This document shows positions 17,154-26,017 of a DNA stretch of 64,000 nt, piece by piece. Below the pieces are notes generated by a model, which saw only the letters and a list, made by a program, of their open reading frames with translations, was not told where the DNA came from and did not search any database. This DNA comes from Achromobacter deleyi (GTDB lineage Bacteria > Pseudomonadota > Gammaproteobacteria > Burkholderiales > Burkholderiaceae_B). Within the stretch, counting starts at the first letter, position 1; each line of letters starts with the position of its first letter. The position numbers and the translations under genes were made by a program. The DNA lies in NCBI RefSeq assembly GCF_016127315.1, contig NZ_CP065997.1, forward strand, positions 1,550,001 through 1,614,000, written 5' to 3'.

Positions 17154-18080
17154 TCAGGCCGCGGCGCGTTGCGCCTGGTAGACCTGCAGATGGGTGTACG
17201 CCGTGCGCAGGCAGGTGGCATCCACGCCCAGCGTGCGGGCGCGCCGCACCATGTCGCCGACGATATGGTCGGCCTCGACCGGCAGGCCCTGGCGCAGGTC
17301 GCGGAACATCGAGGCGGTCATGGCCTGGGACGGATCGGTCAGGATCTTGAGTGCGGCGGCGTCGGCGTCGGGCCGCACGGCGTGGCCGCTGGCGGCGGCG
17401 ACCGATTGCGATTCGCGCAGCAGGCCGCGCACGATGTCGGCGCCGTCGTCGGTGGAGGCGATCTGGCCGACCGTGCCGCGCATCAGGCAGGTGGCGGCGG
17501 CCAGCGTCGTCAGGAACACGTATTTTTCCCAGATGTCCTGGTGGATGTCCTCGCTCAGGCGGCTGACGTATTCGCCGCCGGCCAGGGCCTCGGCCAGCGC
17601 CACGCAGCGGGCGCTGCGGGCCGGGCCGGCGCGCTCGCCAAAGACGATGCTGGCGTGCTTGCCCAGGTGCACCACCTGGCCCTCGGGGCCGAGCGTGGCG
17701 TTGATCTGGCACAGGCCGCCCAGCACCCGGTGCGGCTCGAATTCGCGGTCCAGCACGTCGTACTGCAGCACGCCGTTCATGATGGGCAGCACCGCGGTGT
17801 CGGGGCCGACGGCGGGGCGGATGGCGTCGATGGCGCTCTGCAGGTCGTAGGCCTTGCAGCTGAGCACCACCACGTCGTAGAAGCCCTTCAGGGTGTCGGC
17901 GGTGGCCAGCTGCGGCTGCAGCGTGACGTCGCCGAACGGGCTTTCGATGCGCAGGCCCTGCTCGCGCAGGCGCGCGGCGCGGGCCTCGCGCACCAGGAAC
18001 GTCACGTCGGCGCCCGCCTGGGCGGCGCGGCCGCCGAAATAGCCGCCGGTGCCGCCGGCGCCCAAGAACAACAACTTCAT
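17154..18080 (-). CDS. Ketopantoate reductase (ApbA/PanE) family protein
   Basis: 308 residues. The N-terminal NADP site is FLGAGGTGGYFGGRAAQAG, followed by VVLSCKAYDL with the family lysine and the C-terminal helical domain with WEKYVFLTTLAAATCL and DLRQGLPVEADHIVGDMVRRA, which carries the second lysine/glutamate region. It could reduce 2-dehydropantoate to pantoate, but high-GC betaproteobacteria carry several such paralogues acting on other 2-keto acids, so no gene symbol is given. No neighbouring pantothenate gene is present. Confidence 0.88.
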   Translation of the reverse strand: MKLLFLGAGGTGGYFGGRAAQAGADVTFLVREARAARLREQGLRIESPFGDVTLQPQLATADTLKGFYDVVVLSCKAYDLQSAIDAIRPAVGPDTAVLPIMNGVLQYDVLDREFEPHRVLGGLCQINATLGPEGQVVHLGKHASIVFGERAGPARSARCVALAEALAGGEYVSRLSEDIHQDIWEKYVFLTTLAAATCLMRGTVGQIASTDDGADIVRGLLRESQSVAAASGHAVRPDADAAALKILTDPSQAMTASMFRDLRQGLPVEADHIVGDMVRRARTLGVDATCLRTAYTHLQVYQAQRAAA

Positions 18081-18210
18081 GCCTGTCTCCCTGGCCCGTC
18101 AGAGGCGCGGGCCGATGGAGCCATTATGCGCCCGTGGCCGCGCCGGGCGAGGGCCGAAACCGCGCGCGCGCCCATGGCCCGGACAGGCGCCGCGCGCCCC
18201 CGGCACGCCG

Positions 18211-19125
18211 TCAGGCCGGGTGCGCGTGCCGCGCCCAGGCCTCGTAGCCGCCGCGCAGCGCCCAGGTGTTGGGATAGCCGGCGGCGCGCAGGCGCGCGGC
18301 CAGCATCGCGGCCGAGACCTCGTTGGGGCAGGCGCAATAAACCACGATGTCGGCGGCCTCGGCGCCGGCCTCCAGGGCCGGCAGCGGCGCGCGCAGGTCG
18401 ACGGCGATGGCGCCCGGGATGCGGTCGGCCTCGCGCAGCGCCTCGGGCCGCACGTCGAACACCAGCGCCTGGCGGCCGTCCTGGCGCCACTGCATCAGCT
18501 CGTCGACCGACAGCCGCGGAATCACGCGCAGGTTGCGCTTGAGGATCCAGCGCCGCAGGGCGCGCGCGATGATGTACAGCGCCAGCACCGCCGCCAGCAG
18601 GGCCAGCCCCATCGGGCCATAGGTGCCGAGCACGTCCAGCACGTCGTTGACGACGCCGTGGAACAGGCCGCCCAGCAGCAGGGCCGAACCGGCCCAGATC
18701 ATGGCGCCCACCAGGTCGTAGGCCAGGAAGCGGCGGTACGGCGTGCCGGTCAGGCCCGCCATCACCGTGGACAGGGCGCCCGCGCCGGGCAGGAACTTGC
18801 ACACCAGCAGGGCGCGCACGCCGATGCGCAGGTACAGCCGCTGGGTCTGGCGGATGCAGGAGTCCTGCGACAGCGACATCCTGCAGATCACGCCCAGCAG
18901 GCGCGCGCCGTAGCGCTGGCCGGCCGCGTACCAGAGCGAGTCGGCCAGCAGGCAGGCGAGGGTGGCCGCCAGCCACGGCGCCAGCCAGCCGGCCGAGCCG
19001 GCCAGGGCGCCGGCGGCGATCAGCATGGGATAGGCGGGCACGGGCAGGCCCGCCTGCTCGACCAGCACGTTGGCGAAGACGAGCCAGCCGCCGTACTGCT
19101 CGAGCAGCAATTGAATGTCTTGCAT
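18211..19125 (-). CDS. DedA-family membrane protein fused to a rhodanese domain
   Basis: 304 residues in two parts. Residues 1-200 are a DedA/SNARE-associated (VTT) membrane domain: EQAGLPVPAYPMLIAAGALAG, LADSLWYAAGQRYG, and CKFLPGAGALSTVMAGLTG with the conserved FxPG turn. Residues 215-304 form a rhodanese with the ligand loop VVYCACPNEVSAAML, whose Cys is the expected sulfur acceptor, and the ending LRGGYEAW. DedA proteins are membrane transporters or flippases; the rhodanese suggests sulfur or redox chemistry at the inner face. ATG 19125 has GGAA upstream; a GTG eight codons earlier is the alternative. Confidence 0.9.
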   Translation of the reverse strand: MQDIQLLLEQYGGWLVFANVLVEQAGLPVPAYPMLIAAGALAGSAGWLAPWLAATLACLLADSLWYAAGQRYGARLLGVICRMSLSQDSCIRQTQRLYLRIGVRALLVCKFLPGAGALSTVMAGLTGTPYRRFLAYDLVGAMIWAGSALLLGGLFHGVVNDVLDVLGTYGPMGLALLAAVLALYIIARALRRWILKRNLRVIPRLSVDELMQWRQDGRQALVFDVRPEALREADRIPGAIAVDLRAPLPALEAGAEAADIVVYCACPNEVSAAMLAARLRAAGYPNTWALRGGYEAWARHAHPA

Positions 19126-19576
19126 GGTGGGTTCCGGCTTGCCGCGCACGGGCGCGGCGCTATGCAGGGAATTTTAGGCGCACGGCCGCGCCGATGGCCG
19201 CTTGGCGATAGGCTTCCAGGGCCTTTCGGGCCCATTTCGGCCGCAACAGCCTGTTCCACGACGAAAAGTGTCCACGCACCGCGACGGTGCGCACCATCCT
19301 GGTGCCACGTTTCCCCGCCAGGGTGCCTATAATCCCGCCCGGCCATCAGGATTCCCCCGACTTGCCGCGGGAATGCCCCATGGCATACAACTTGCTTCGC
19401 CAGGACTGGCCGCGAACCCGCCCATTCGGATGGGGCGCGCCGCCCCGGCGCTCCCCCCATCCGATGACCGATCCCACGCCCTCGACCCAGCCCGCCCACG
19501 CGTGCCGCACCGCGACGCCCGGACATCGCCGCCATCCCTCCCATTCCCCATCCATCCTCGCGAAGGAGACTTGCGC
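19126..19576. other. Intergenic region ahead of the nucleobase operon
   Basis: 451 bases without a convincing gene. Two adjoining hairpins stand at 19275-19291 (CGCACCG/CGGTGCG) and 19291-19305 (GCACCA/TGGTGC). A TATAAT at 19328-19333 follows them at once, with no clear -35. If that promoter is used, the leader of the operon is about 240 bases and contains small inverted pairs (ATGCC/GGCAT near 19373, CCCAT/ATGGG near 19420). I recognise no known purine riboswitch in it. Confidence 0.5.
19328..19333 (+). promoter_or_regulatory. Candidate -10 box of the nucleobase operon
   Basis: TATAAT in a GC-rich region, 244 bases before the first gene and directly after two hairpins that could be an operator. 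A convincing -35 is absent, as expected for an activated or weak promoter. Confidence 0.4.
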
Positions 19577-20608
19577 ATGAAATCCTTTTCCCTCCCGGCC
19601 GCCGGCGGCATCGCCCGCCGTGGCCTGCTGAAGCTGGCCGCGGCCGCCGCCGGCGCGCTGCTGCTGTCGGCCGGCGCCCAGGCCCAGGCGCCCGCCAAGA
19701 CCAAGGTCGCCGCCATCTACACGGTGCCGGTCGAGCAGCAATGGGTGTCGCGCATCCACAAGGCGCTGATCGCCGCGCGCGACCGGGGTGAAATCGAATA
19801 CACGTTCTCGGAAAACGTCACCAACGCCGACTACGAGCGCGTCATGCGCCAGTACGCCGAGCAGGGCAACAAGCTGGTGGTGGGCGAGGCCTTCGCGGTC
19901 GAAGCCGCCGCCCGCAAGGTGGCCAAGGACTACCCGCAGACCGCCTTCCTGATGGGTTCGTCGGGCAAGCCGCAGCAGCCCAACTTCTCGGTGTTCGACA
20001 ACTACATCCAGGAACCGGCCTACCTGACCGGCATGATCGCCGCCGGCATGAGCAAGAGCGGCAAGATCGGCCTGGTGGGCGGCTACCCCATCCCCGAAGT
20101 GAACCGCCTGATGCAGGCCTTCATCGAGGGCGCCAAGGAAATCAACCCCAAGACCGAATTCACCGTGACCTTCATCGGCTCGTGGTTCGATCCCCCGAAG
20201 GCCAAGGAAGCCGCCTTCGCCATGATCGACAAAGGCGCGGACGTGCTGTACGCCGAGCGCTTCGGCGTGTCGGACGCCGCCAAGGAACGCGGCAAGCTGG
20301 CCATCGGCAACGTCATCGACACCCAGCCGCAATACCCCGAGACCGTGGTGGCCTCGGCCCTGTGGAGCATGGAGCCGACCATCGACGAGGCGCTCAAGCA
20401 GGTCAAGGGCGGCACCTTCAAGGCCGCCGACTTCGGCCAGTACTCGCTGATGAAGCACAAGGGTTCGTCGCTGGCGCCGCTGGGCACCTTCGAGAGCAAG
20501 ATCCCGGCTGACCTGATCGCCAAGGTGCAGGCCAAGCAGAAGGCCATCCTGGACGGCAGCTTCAGCGTGCAGGTCAACGACAAAGAACCCAAGTCGTCGG
20601 CACGATGA
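19577..20608 (+). CDS. BMP-family ABC transporter substrate-binding protein
   Basis: 343-residue periplasmic binding protein of the basic-membrane-protein/PnrA family, which binds nucleosides and nucleobases. The signal region IARRGLLKLAAAAAGALLL has a twin-Arg pattern close to a Tat motif, with cleavage after AQA. KVAAIYTVPVEQQWVSRIHKAL, YAEQGNKLVVGEAFAV, DNYIQEPAYLTGMIAAGMSKSG and IGSWFDPPKAKEAA follow family style. ATG 19577 lies nine bases after AAGGAG; upstream in-frame codons were discarded. It leads a five-gene operon and overlaps the ATPase by ATGA. Confidence 0.9.
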   Translation: MKSFSLPAAGGIARRGLLKLAAAAAGALLLSAGAQAQAPAKTKVAAIYTVPVEQQWVSRIHKALIAARDRGEIEYTFSENVTNADYERVMRQYAEQGNKLVVGEAFAVEAAARKVAKDYPQTAFLMGSSGKPQQPNFSVFDNYIQEPAYLTGMIAAGMSKSGKIGLVGGYPIPEVNRLMQAFIEGAKEINPKTEFTVTFIGSWFDPPKAKEAAFAMIDKGADVLYAERFGVSDAAKERGKLAIGNVIDTQPQYPETVVASALWSMEPTIDEALKQVKGGTFKAADFGQYSLMKHKGSSLAPLGTFESKIPADLIAKVQAKQKAILDGSFSVQVNDKEPKSSAR

Positions 20609-22134
20609 ATCAAGCGCCTCTCGCCCTGCGGCTGGCAGGGATCACCAAACGCTTCGGCAGCCTGACGGCCAATGACGATGTCTCGCTGACGCTGGCGCAA
20701 GGCGAAGTGCTGGCCCTGCTGGGCGAGAACGGCGCCGGCAAATCGACCCTGGTGTCGATCCTGTTCGGCCACTATGTGGCCGACGCCGGCAGTATCGAAG
20801 TCTTCGGCCAGCCGCTGCCCCCCGGCCGGCCCGACGCCGCGCTGGCGGCGGGCGTGGGCATGGTGCACCAGCACTTCACGCTGGCCGACAACCTGACCGT
20901 GCTGGACAACATCATGGTCGGCACCGAATCGCTGTGGAAGCTGGCCTCGGGCCGCGGCCAGGCGCGCCGCCGCCTGGTCGAGCTGGGCCAGCGCTTCGGC
21001 CTGGGCGTGGACCCGGATGCGCGCGTCGGCAGCCTGTCGGTGGGCGAGAAGCAGCGCGTCGAGATCCTCAAGGCGCTGTACCGCGGCGCCAAGGTGCTGA
21101 TCCTGGACGAGCCCACCGCCGTCCTCACGCCGCAGGAAGTGCAGGACCTGTTCGCCACGCTGCGCGGCTTCGTCGACGAGGGCCTGGCCGTCATCTTCAT
21201 TTCGCACAAGCTGGACGAAGTCATGGCCGTGTCGCGCCGCGTCGCGGTGCTGCGCCAGGGCAAGCTGGTGGCCGAGCGCGACACCGCCGCCACCACGCCG
21301 GCCGAACTGGCCGAGCTGATGGTCGGCCGCAAGGTCGCCATGCCGCACGCCGAAGCCATGGCGGCGGCTGGCCAGGCCGCGCCCGTGGTGACGCTGTCGC
21401 AGGTCACGGTGCGCGACCAGCGCGGCGGCGCGCCGCGCCTGGACAGCCTGGACCTGGTGGTGCACAAACACGAGATCGTCGCCATCGCCGGCGTCGCCGG
21501 CAACGGCCAGCAGGCGCTGGTGTCGGTGCTGACCGGCCTGCGCCAGCCGGCCGACGGCACCATCCGCCTGGGCCCCGAGCACGCGGCCGCGCCCACCACG
21601 CCGGCCGGCTGGACCGCCGCCCACGTCGGCCGCATTCCCGAGGACCGCCACGGCGAAGGCATGATCGGCGACAGCCCGCTATGGGAAAACGCCATCGTCG
21701 AAGACCTGAAGGACCCGCGCTTCTCGCGCTTCGGGCTGATCCGCGCCAAGGCCGGCCGCGCCTACGCGGCGGCGCTGGCCAAGCAGTTCGACGTGCGCGC
21801 CGCCTCGCTCGACGTGCGCACCCGCAGCCTGTCGGGCGGCAACATGCAGAAGCTGATCCTGGGCCGCACCCTGGCGCGCGAACCGCGCTTCATCGTCGCC
21901 GACCAGCCCACCTGGGGCCTGGACATCGGCGCGGTGGCCTACGTGCGCGAACAGTTGCTGGCCGCGCGCCGGCGCGGCGCCGGCATCCTGCTGGTGTCGG
22001 AAGACCTGGAAGAGATCTTCGCGCTGGCCGACCGCATCGCGGTGCTGTGCGGCGGCAAGCTGGTCGCCGACAAGCCGGTCGCGCAATGGACGCCCGCCAG
22101 CGTCGGCCTGGCCATGACGGGCACGCGCGCCTGA
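20605..22134 (+). CDS. ABC transporter ATP-binding protein with two ABC domains (NupO/RbsA type)
   Basis: 509 residues with tandem ATPase domains. The first has Walker A GENGAGKST, signature LSVGEKQRVEILKAL and Walker B VLILDEPTAVL. The second has the degenerate Walker A GVAGNGQQAL, signature LSGGNMQKLILGRTL and Walker B FIVADQPTWGLD. Asymmetric sites like these are normal for the sugar/nucleoside importer subfamily. It energises the two permeases that follow. Start overlaps the stop of the binding protein (ATGA). Confidence 0.93.
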   Translation: MNQAPLALRLAGITKRFGSLTANDDVSLTLAQGEVLALLGENGAGKSTLVSILFGHYVADAGSIEVFGQPLPPGRPDAALAAGVGMVHQHFTLADNLTVLDNIMVGTESLWKLASGRGQARRRLVELGQRFGLGVDPDARVGSLSVGEKQRVEILKALYRGAKVLILDEPTAVLTPQEVQDLFATLRGFVDEGLAVIFISHKLDEVMAVSRRVAVLRQGKLVAERDTAATTPAELAELMVGRKVAMPHAEAMAAAGQAAPVVTLSQVTVRDQRGGAPRLDSLDLVVHKHEIVAIAGVAGNGQQALVSVLTGLRQPADGTIRLGPEHAAAPTTPAGWTAAHVGRIPEDRHGEGMIGDSPLWENAIVEDLKDPRFSRFGLIRAKAGRAYAAALAKQFDVRAASLDVRTRSLSGGNMQKLILGRTLAREPRFIVADQPTWGLDIGAVAYVREQLLAARRRGAGILLVSEDLEEIFALADRIAVLCGGKLVADKPVAQWTPASVGLAMTGTRA

Positions 22135-22165
22135 CGCCGCGCCCCCTCTACTGAGCATTTCTCGA

Positions 22166-23239
22166 ATGAAACTGATCCTGGAACGCCGCCCCGAGCCCAG
22201 CCGCGCCGCGCTGGCCCTGGCCCCGATCGCGGCCATCCTTTTCACCCTGGCGGTCTGCGCGCTGCTGGTGGCCTGGGCCGGCGCGCCGGTGGGCCGCACC
22301 TACGCGCTGCTGTTCGAAGGCGCCTTCGGCTCGAAATTCGCGCTGTCCGAAACCCTGACCCGCGCCACGCCGCTGATGCTGACCGGCCTGGCCTGTGCCG
22401 TGGCATTCCGCGCGCGCTTCTACAACATCGGCGCCGAGGGCCAGCTGTACCTGGGCGCGCTGGCCGCGGTGGCGGTGGGCGGCCTGCACGACGGCACCGG
22501 CTTCGACCTGCCGATGCCGGCGCTGTTCGGCGGCATGATGCTGGCGGCGGCGCTGGCCGGCGCCTTGCTGCTGCTGATCCCGGCCCTGCTCAAGACGCGC
22601 CTGGGCGTGGACGAGGTGGTGACCACGCTGCTGGGCAACTTCATCGTGCTGCTGTTCGTCTCGATGATGCTGGACGGCCCCATGAAGGACCCGATGGCGA
22701 TGGGCTGGCCGCAGTCGGTCGCGCTCAATCCCGACCTGGAACTGGGCAAGCTGATCGAGCGCACCCGCGCCCACACCGGCCTGCTGTGGGCCGCCGGCCT
22801 GGCGCTGGGCCTGTGGCTGCTGAACCGCTACACGGTATTCGGCTTCCAGATGCGCGCGGTCGGCGCCAACGCGCACGCCTCGCGTTTCCTGGGCCTGCCG
22901 GTCAACCGCGTGATGCTGGGCACCGCCATGCTGTCGGGCGCGCTGGCCGGACTGGCCGGCGCCATCGAGGTGGCGGGCCGCACCGGCTACGTCACGCTCG
23001 ATATGTCGCCGGGCTACGGCTACACCGGCGTGGTGGTGGCCATGCTGGCCGGCCTGCATCCGCTGGGCGTGATCCTGGCCAGCATCTTCGTGGCCGGCAT
23101 GCTGGTCGGCGCGGACAGCATGAGCCGCGCCATCGCGGTGCCGAACTACATCGCCGACGTCATCGTCGCCACCTCGTTGCTCGCCATGCTGGTCGCGACG
23201 CTATTCGCGCAGTACCGCCTGCGCCGCAACCGGGCTTGA
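22166..23239 (+). CDS. ABC transporter permease (nucleoside/BMP type), subunit 1
   Basis: 357 residues, about eight to ten membrane segments. FRARFYNIGAEGQLYLGA and VGANAHASRFLGLPVNR are typical of the branched-chain/ribose-type permeases that pair with BMP proteins. It begins 31 bases after the ATPase stop and ends ten bases before the second permease, with which it forms a heterodimer. Confidence 0.9.
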   Translation: MKLILERRPEPSRAALALAPIAAILFTLAVCALLVAWAGAPVGRTYALLFEGAFGSKFALSETLTRATPLMLTGLACAVAFRARFYNIGAEGQLYLGALAAVAVGGLHDGTGFDLPMPALFGGMMLAAALAGALLLLIPALLKTRLGVDEVVTTLLGNFIVLLFVSMMLDGPMKDPMAMGWPQSVALNPDLELGKLIERTRAHTGLLWAAGLALGLWLLNRYTVFGFQMRAVGANAHASRFLGLPVNRVMLGTAMLSGALAGLAGAIEVAGRTGYVTLDMSPGYGYTGVVVAMLAGLHPLGVILASIFVAGMLVGADSMSRAIAVPNYIADVIVATSLLAMLVATLFAQYRLRRNRA

Positions 23240-23249
23240 GGAGCACGCC

Positions 23250-24200
23250 ATGGAATGGATGGACCTGTTGAGTTCCGCGGCCTTCTGGGTCGCGGTGTTG
23301 CGGCTGGCGACGCCGCTGATCCTGGGCACGCTGGGCGTGCTGCTGTGCGAGCGCGCCGGCGTGCTGAACCTGGGCATCGAAGGCATCATGGCCGCCGGCG
23401 CCTTCACCGGCTGGCTGGTGGTGTACCTGGGCGCGCCGCTGTACGTGGGCGTGCTGGCGGCCGCGCTGGCGGGCGCCGTGTTCGGCCTGCTGCACGCGGT
23501 GCTGACGGTGCCGCTGGGCCTGTCGCAGCACGTCTCGGGCCTGGGCGTGACGCTGCTGGCCACCAGCCTGAGCTACTTCGCCTACCGCGTCACGTTCCCC
23601 AGCGTGAACACGCCGCCCACCATCACGCCGTTCGCCGAGATGAAGTTCCTGGACGGCATTCCGCTGATCGGCCCGGTGCTGGCCGGGCAGACGCCGATGA
23701 CGCTGCTGGCGCTGGCCGCGGTGCCGATCCTGGCGTGGGTGCTGAACCGCACTCCGGTGGGCCTGGCGATCCGCATGGTGGGCGAGAACCCCGCCGCCGC
23801 CGAGGGCCAGGGCCTGTCGGTCACCAGGCTGCGCATGGGCGCCATCGTCGCCGGCTCGGCGCTGATGGGCGTGGCCGGCAGCTTCCTGACGCTGGCGGCC
23901 TTCAATGCCTTTTTCTTCAACATGGTCAACGGCCGCGGCTGGGTCTGCGTGGCGCTGGTGGTGTTCGCCTCGTGGCGGCCCGGCAAGGCGCTGCTGGGCG
24001 CGTTGATCTTCGCCTTCTTCGACGCGCTGCAGCTGCGGCTGCAGCAGGGCGGGGCGGCGCTGCCGGGCCTGCCCGAGCTGCCCTATCAGGTCTACCTGAT
24101 GCTGCCCTATATTCTGTCCATCCTGGCCCTGGTGGTGATGGCGCGCCGCGCCGCCTACCCGCAGGCCCTGATGAAGCCCTACCGCAAGGGCGAACGGTAA
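23250..24200 (+). CDS. ABC transporter permease (nucleoside/BMP type), subunit 2
   Basis: 316 residues, hydrophobic throughout. CERAGVLNLGIEGIMAAGAF is the second-permease signature of BMP-type importers, and VGENPAAAEGQGLSVTRLR is the cytoplasmic coupling loop. AGGAG precedes the ATG. It is followed after 16 bases by the deaminase gene, which makes the import of a nucleobase the natural reading of the operon. Confidence 0.9.
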   Translation: MEWMDLLSSAAFWVAVLRLATPLILGTLGVLLCERAGVLNLGIEGIMAAGAFTGWLVVYLGAPLYVGVLAAALAGAVFGLLHAVLTVPLGLSQHVSGLGVTLLATSLSYFAYRVTFPSVNTPPTITPFAEMKFLDGIPLIGPVLAGQTPMTLLALAAVPILAWVLNRTPVGLAIRMVGENPAAAEGQGLSVTRLRMGAIVAGSALMGVAGSFLTLAAFNAFFFNMVNGRGWVCVALVVFASWRPGKALLGALIFAFFDALQLRLQQGGAALPGLPELPYQVYLMLPYILSILALVVMARRAAYPQALMKPYRKGER

Positions 24201-24216
24201 TCCACAAGGTTTGACT

Positions 24217-25494
24217 ATGCTCGATCTGATCCTCAAGAACTGCACGCTGCCCGACGGCCGCCAGCACATAGACATCGGCGTGGCCCAGGGCCGCATCGTC
24301 GCCCTGGAACCGGCGCTGAAGGCCGAAGCCGCGCAAACGGTGGATGCCGCCGGCCAGCTGGTGGCGCCGCCGTTCGTCGACGCCCACTTCCACATGGACT
24401 CGACGCTGTCGTTCGGCCTGCCGCGCGTGAACCAGTCGGGCACGCTGCTCGAAGGCATCGCGCTGTGGGGCGAACTGAAGCCGCTGCTGACGCAGGAAGC
24501 GCTGGTCGAGCGCGCGCTGGCCTATTGCGACTGGGCGGTGGCGCGCGGCCTGCTGGCGATCCGCTCGCACGTCGACGTGTGCGACCCGCGCCTGCTGGCG
24601 GTGGAAGCGCTGCTGCACGTGCGCGAGCAGGTCAAGCCGTACCTGGACCTGCAACTGGTGGCCTTTCCGCAGGATGGCGTGCTGCGCGCGCCGGGAGCGC
24701 TCGACAACCTGAAGCGCGCGCTGGACATGGGCGTGGACGTGGTCGGCGGCATTCCGCACTTCGAGCGCACCATGCAGGACGGCGCCGAGTCGGTGCGCAT
24801 CCTGTGCGAACTGGCGGCCGAGCGCGGCCTGCGCGTGGACATGCACTGCGACGAAAGCGACGACCCGCTGTCGCGCCACATCGAGACGCTGGCCTATCAC
24901 ACGCAGCGCCTGGGCCTGCAGGGCCGCGTCACGGGCTCGCACCTGACCTCGATGCACTCGATGGACAACTACTACGTGTCCAAGCTGCTCCCGCTGATGC
25001 GCGAGGCCGGCGTGTCGGCCATCGCCAACCCGCTCATCAACATCACGCTGCAGGGCCGCCACGACACCTATCCGAAGCGCCGCGGCATGACCCGCGTGCC
25101 CGAGCTGCTGGCGGCCGGCGTGCCGGTGGCGTTCGGCCACGACTGCGTGATGGACCCGTGGTACAGCCTGGGTTCCGGCGACATGCTGGAAGTGGCGCAC
25201 ATGGGCCTGCACGTGGCCCAGATGACCGGCCAGGACGCCATGCGCGCCTGTTTCCAGGCCGTCACGGCCACGCCGGCCAAGATCCTGGGCCTGGACGAGA
25301 CCGGCCTGGAAGTCGGCAAGCGCGCCGATATGGTGCTGCTGCAGGCGCGCGACCCGGTCGAGGCGCTGCGCCTGCGCGCCACGCGCCTGATGGTGCTGCG
25401 CGCGGGGCAGGTGGTGGCGACCACGCCGCCGGCTACGGCGACGTTGAACCTGCCGGGGCGGCCGGGGCAGGTGAGTTTTCAGACGCGCGAGTGA
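24217..25494 (+). CDS. codA: CodA-type cytosine/5-methylcytosine deaminase
   Basis: Amidohydrolase of 425 residues, close to E. coli CodA along its whole length. Metal and catalytic residues are HFH (57 and 59), the Gln of AFPQDGVL, HCDE near 210, the His of GSHLTSMHS and Asp309 in GHDCVMDPW. The residue after Asp309 is Cys310, where E. coli CodA has Asp314. Published work on CodA homologues linked loss of that Asp to activity on 5-methylcytosine. ATG 24217 was chosen (AAGG ten bases upstream) over an in-frame TTG two codons earlier. Last gene of the importer operon; it would release ammonia and uracil or thymine from the imported base. Confidence 0.9.
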   Translation: MLDLILKNCTLPDGRQHIDIGVAQGRIVALEPALKAEAAQTVDAAGQLVAPPFVDAHFHMDSTLSFGLPRVNQSGTLLEGIALWGELKPLLTQEALVERALAYCDWAVARGLLAIRSHVDVCDPRLLAVEALLHVREQVKPYLDLQLVAFPQDGVLRAPGALDNLKRALDMGVDVVGGIPHFERTMQDGAESVRILCELAAERGLRVDMHCDESDDPLSRHIETLAYHTQRLGLQGRVTGSHLTSMHSMDNYYVSKLLPLMREAGVSAIANPLINITLQGRHDTYPKRRGMTRVPELLAAGVPVAFGHDCVMDPWYSLGSGDMLEVAHMGLHVAQMTGQDAMRACFQAVTATPAKILGLDETGLEVGKRADMVLLQARDPVEALRLRATRLMVLRAGQVVATTPPATATLNLPGRPGQVSFQTRE

Positions 25495-25573
25495 GCGGGG
25501 GCTGGTCGGCGCAGTCTGACTCAAGCTGACCGGCCGCCGCGAAACCCGGGGAGGTTCATTTCGCACCAATGGC

Positions 25574-25849
25574 TCAATAGAAGCCATCTCGTGAAACTCC
25601 CGTAAAAGCCTTTAACTCCTGCAACTCGCTAACCTCCATACCCATATCCTCCGCAAACACTGCGAGCTGCTCTTTGATTTTCATTGGAATGGCTATATCG
25701 AACTCCACCAATTGCGTGCAGAGTAGTTCCAAAGCTATTCCTGCCTCCCCATGCACAAGAAGCTCTCTGACATTTCCTTCTGTATCGGGGGCAAGATATT
25801 CCGAAATCTCGTCCAGAACCGCCTGCATTCTTTTTTCCAATTCAATCAT
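25574..25849 (-). CDS. MafI-family orphan immunity protein
   Basis: 91-residue acidic protein. RELLVHGEAGIALELLCTQLVEFD matches the pattern of MafI-type immunity proteins, small helical antitoxins that bind and neutralise the C-terminal toxin domain of polymorphic toxins. The gene is much more AT-rich than the codA operon behind it. Just upstream on the same strand is a short toxin-tail remnant, whose stop overlaps this start (TAATG) in one frame. No intact cognate toxin is present, so it is probably an orphan that protects against toxins of sister strains. Confidence 0.75.
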   Translation of the reverse strand: MIELEKRMQAVLDEISEYLAPDTEGNVRELLVHGEAGIALELLCTQLVEFDIAIPMKIKEQLAVFAEDMGMEVSELQELKAFTGVSRDGFY

Positions 25850-25940
25850 TAGTCACTCCGCTTCTTAGTCTGGCATCTCGACACCCACAAATCCCAACGC
25901 ATCAAAGTGTCGTTCACATTGAACCCCACGCCTCGACTAG
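25849..25940 (-). pseudogene. Remnant of a toxin C-terminus ahead of the MafI-type gene
   Basis: About 90 bases between the IS element and the immunity gene. Two frames are open up to the IS: one ends GVQCERHFDALGFVGVEMPD with a stop at 25865-25867, leaving GGAG ahead of the immunity ATG; the other ends in TLMRWDLWVSRCQTKKRSD with a stop overlapping that ATG. Composition favours the first as the true toxin tail, but this cannot be settled here. The upstream part was lost to rearrangement and the IS insertion. Confidence 0.5.
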
Positions 25941-25956
25941 GGAAAGTCTGAACAAG
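25941..25956 (+). repeat. Left terminal inverted repeat of the IS5-family element
   Basis: GGAAAGTCTGAACAAG, the exact reverse complement of 27129-27144. Confidence 0.92.
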
Positions 25957-26017
25957 TTCATCGGTCTGAGGCAGAATTTGATCTGTTGAAGGTGTTCGAT
26001 CCGATCCGAGGTTGTCG

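Noticed and set aside
19340..19576. Known purine riboswitch in the leader of the nucleobase operon
   Set aside because: The conserved purine-aptamer blocks are absent.
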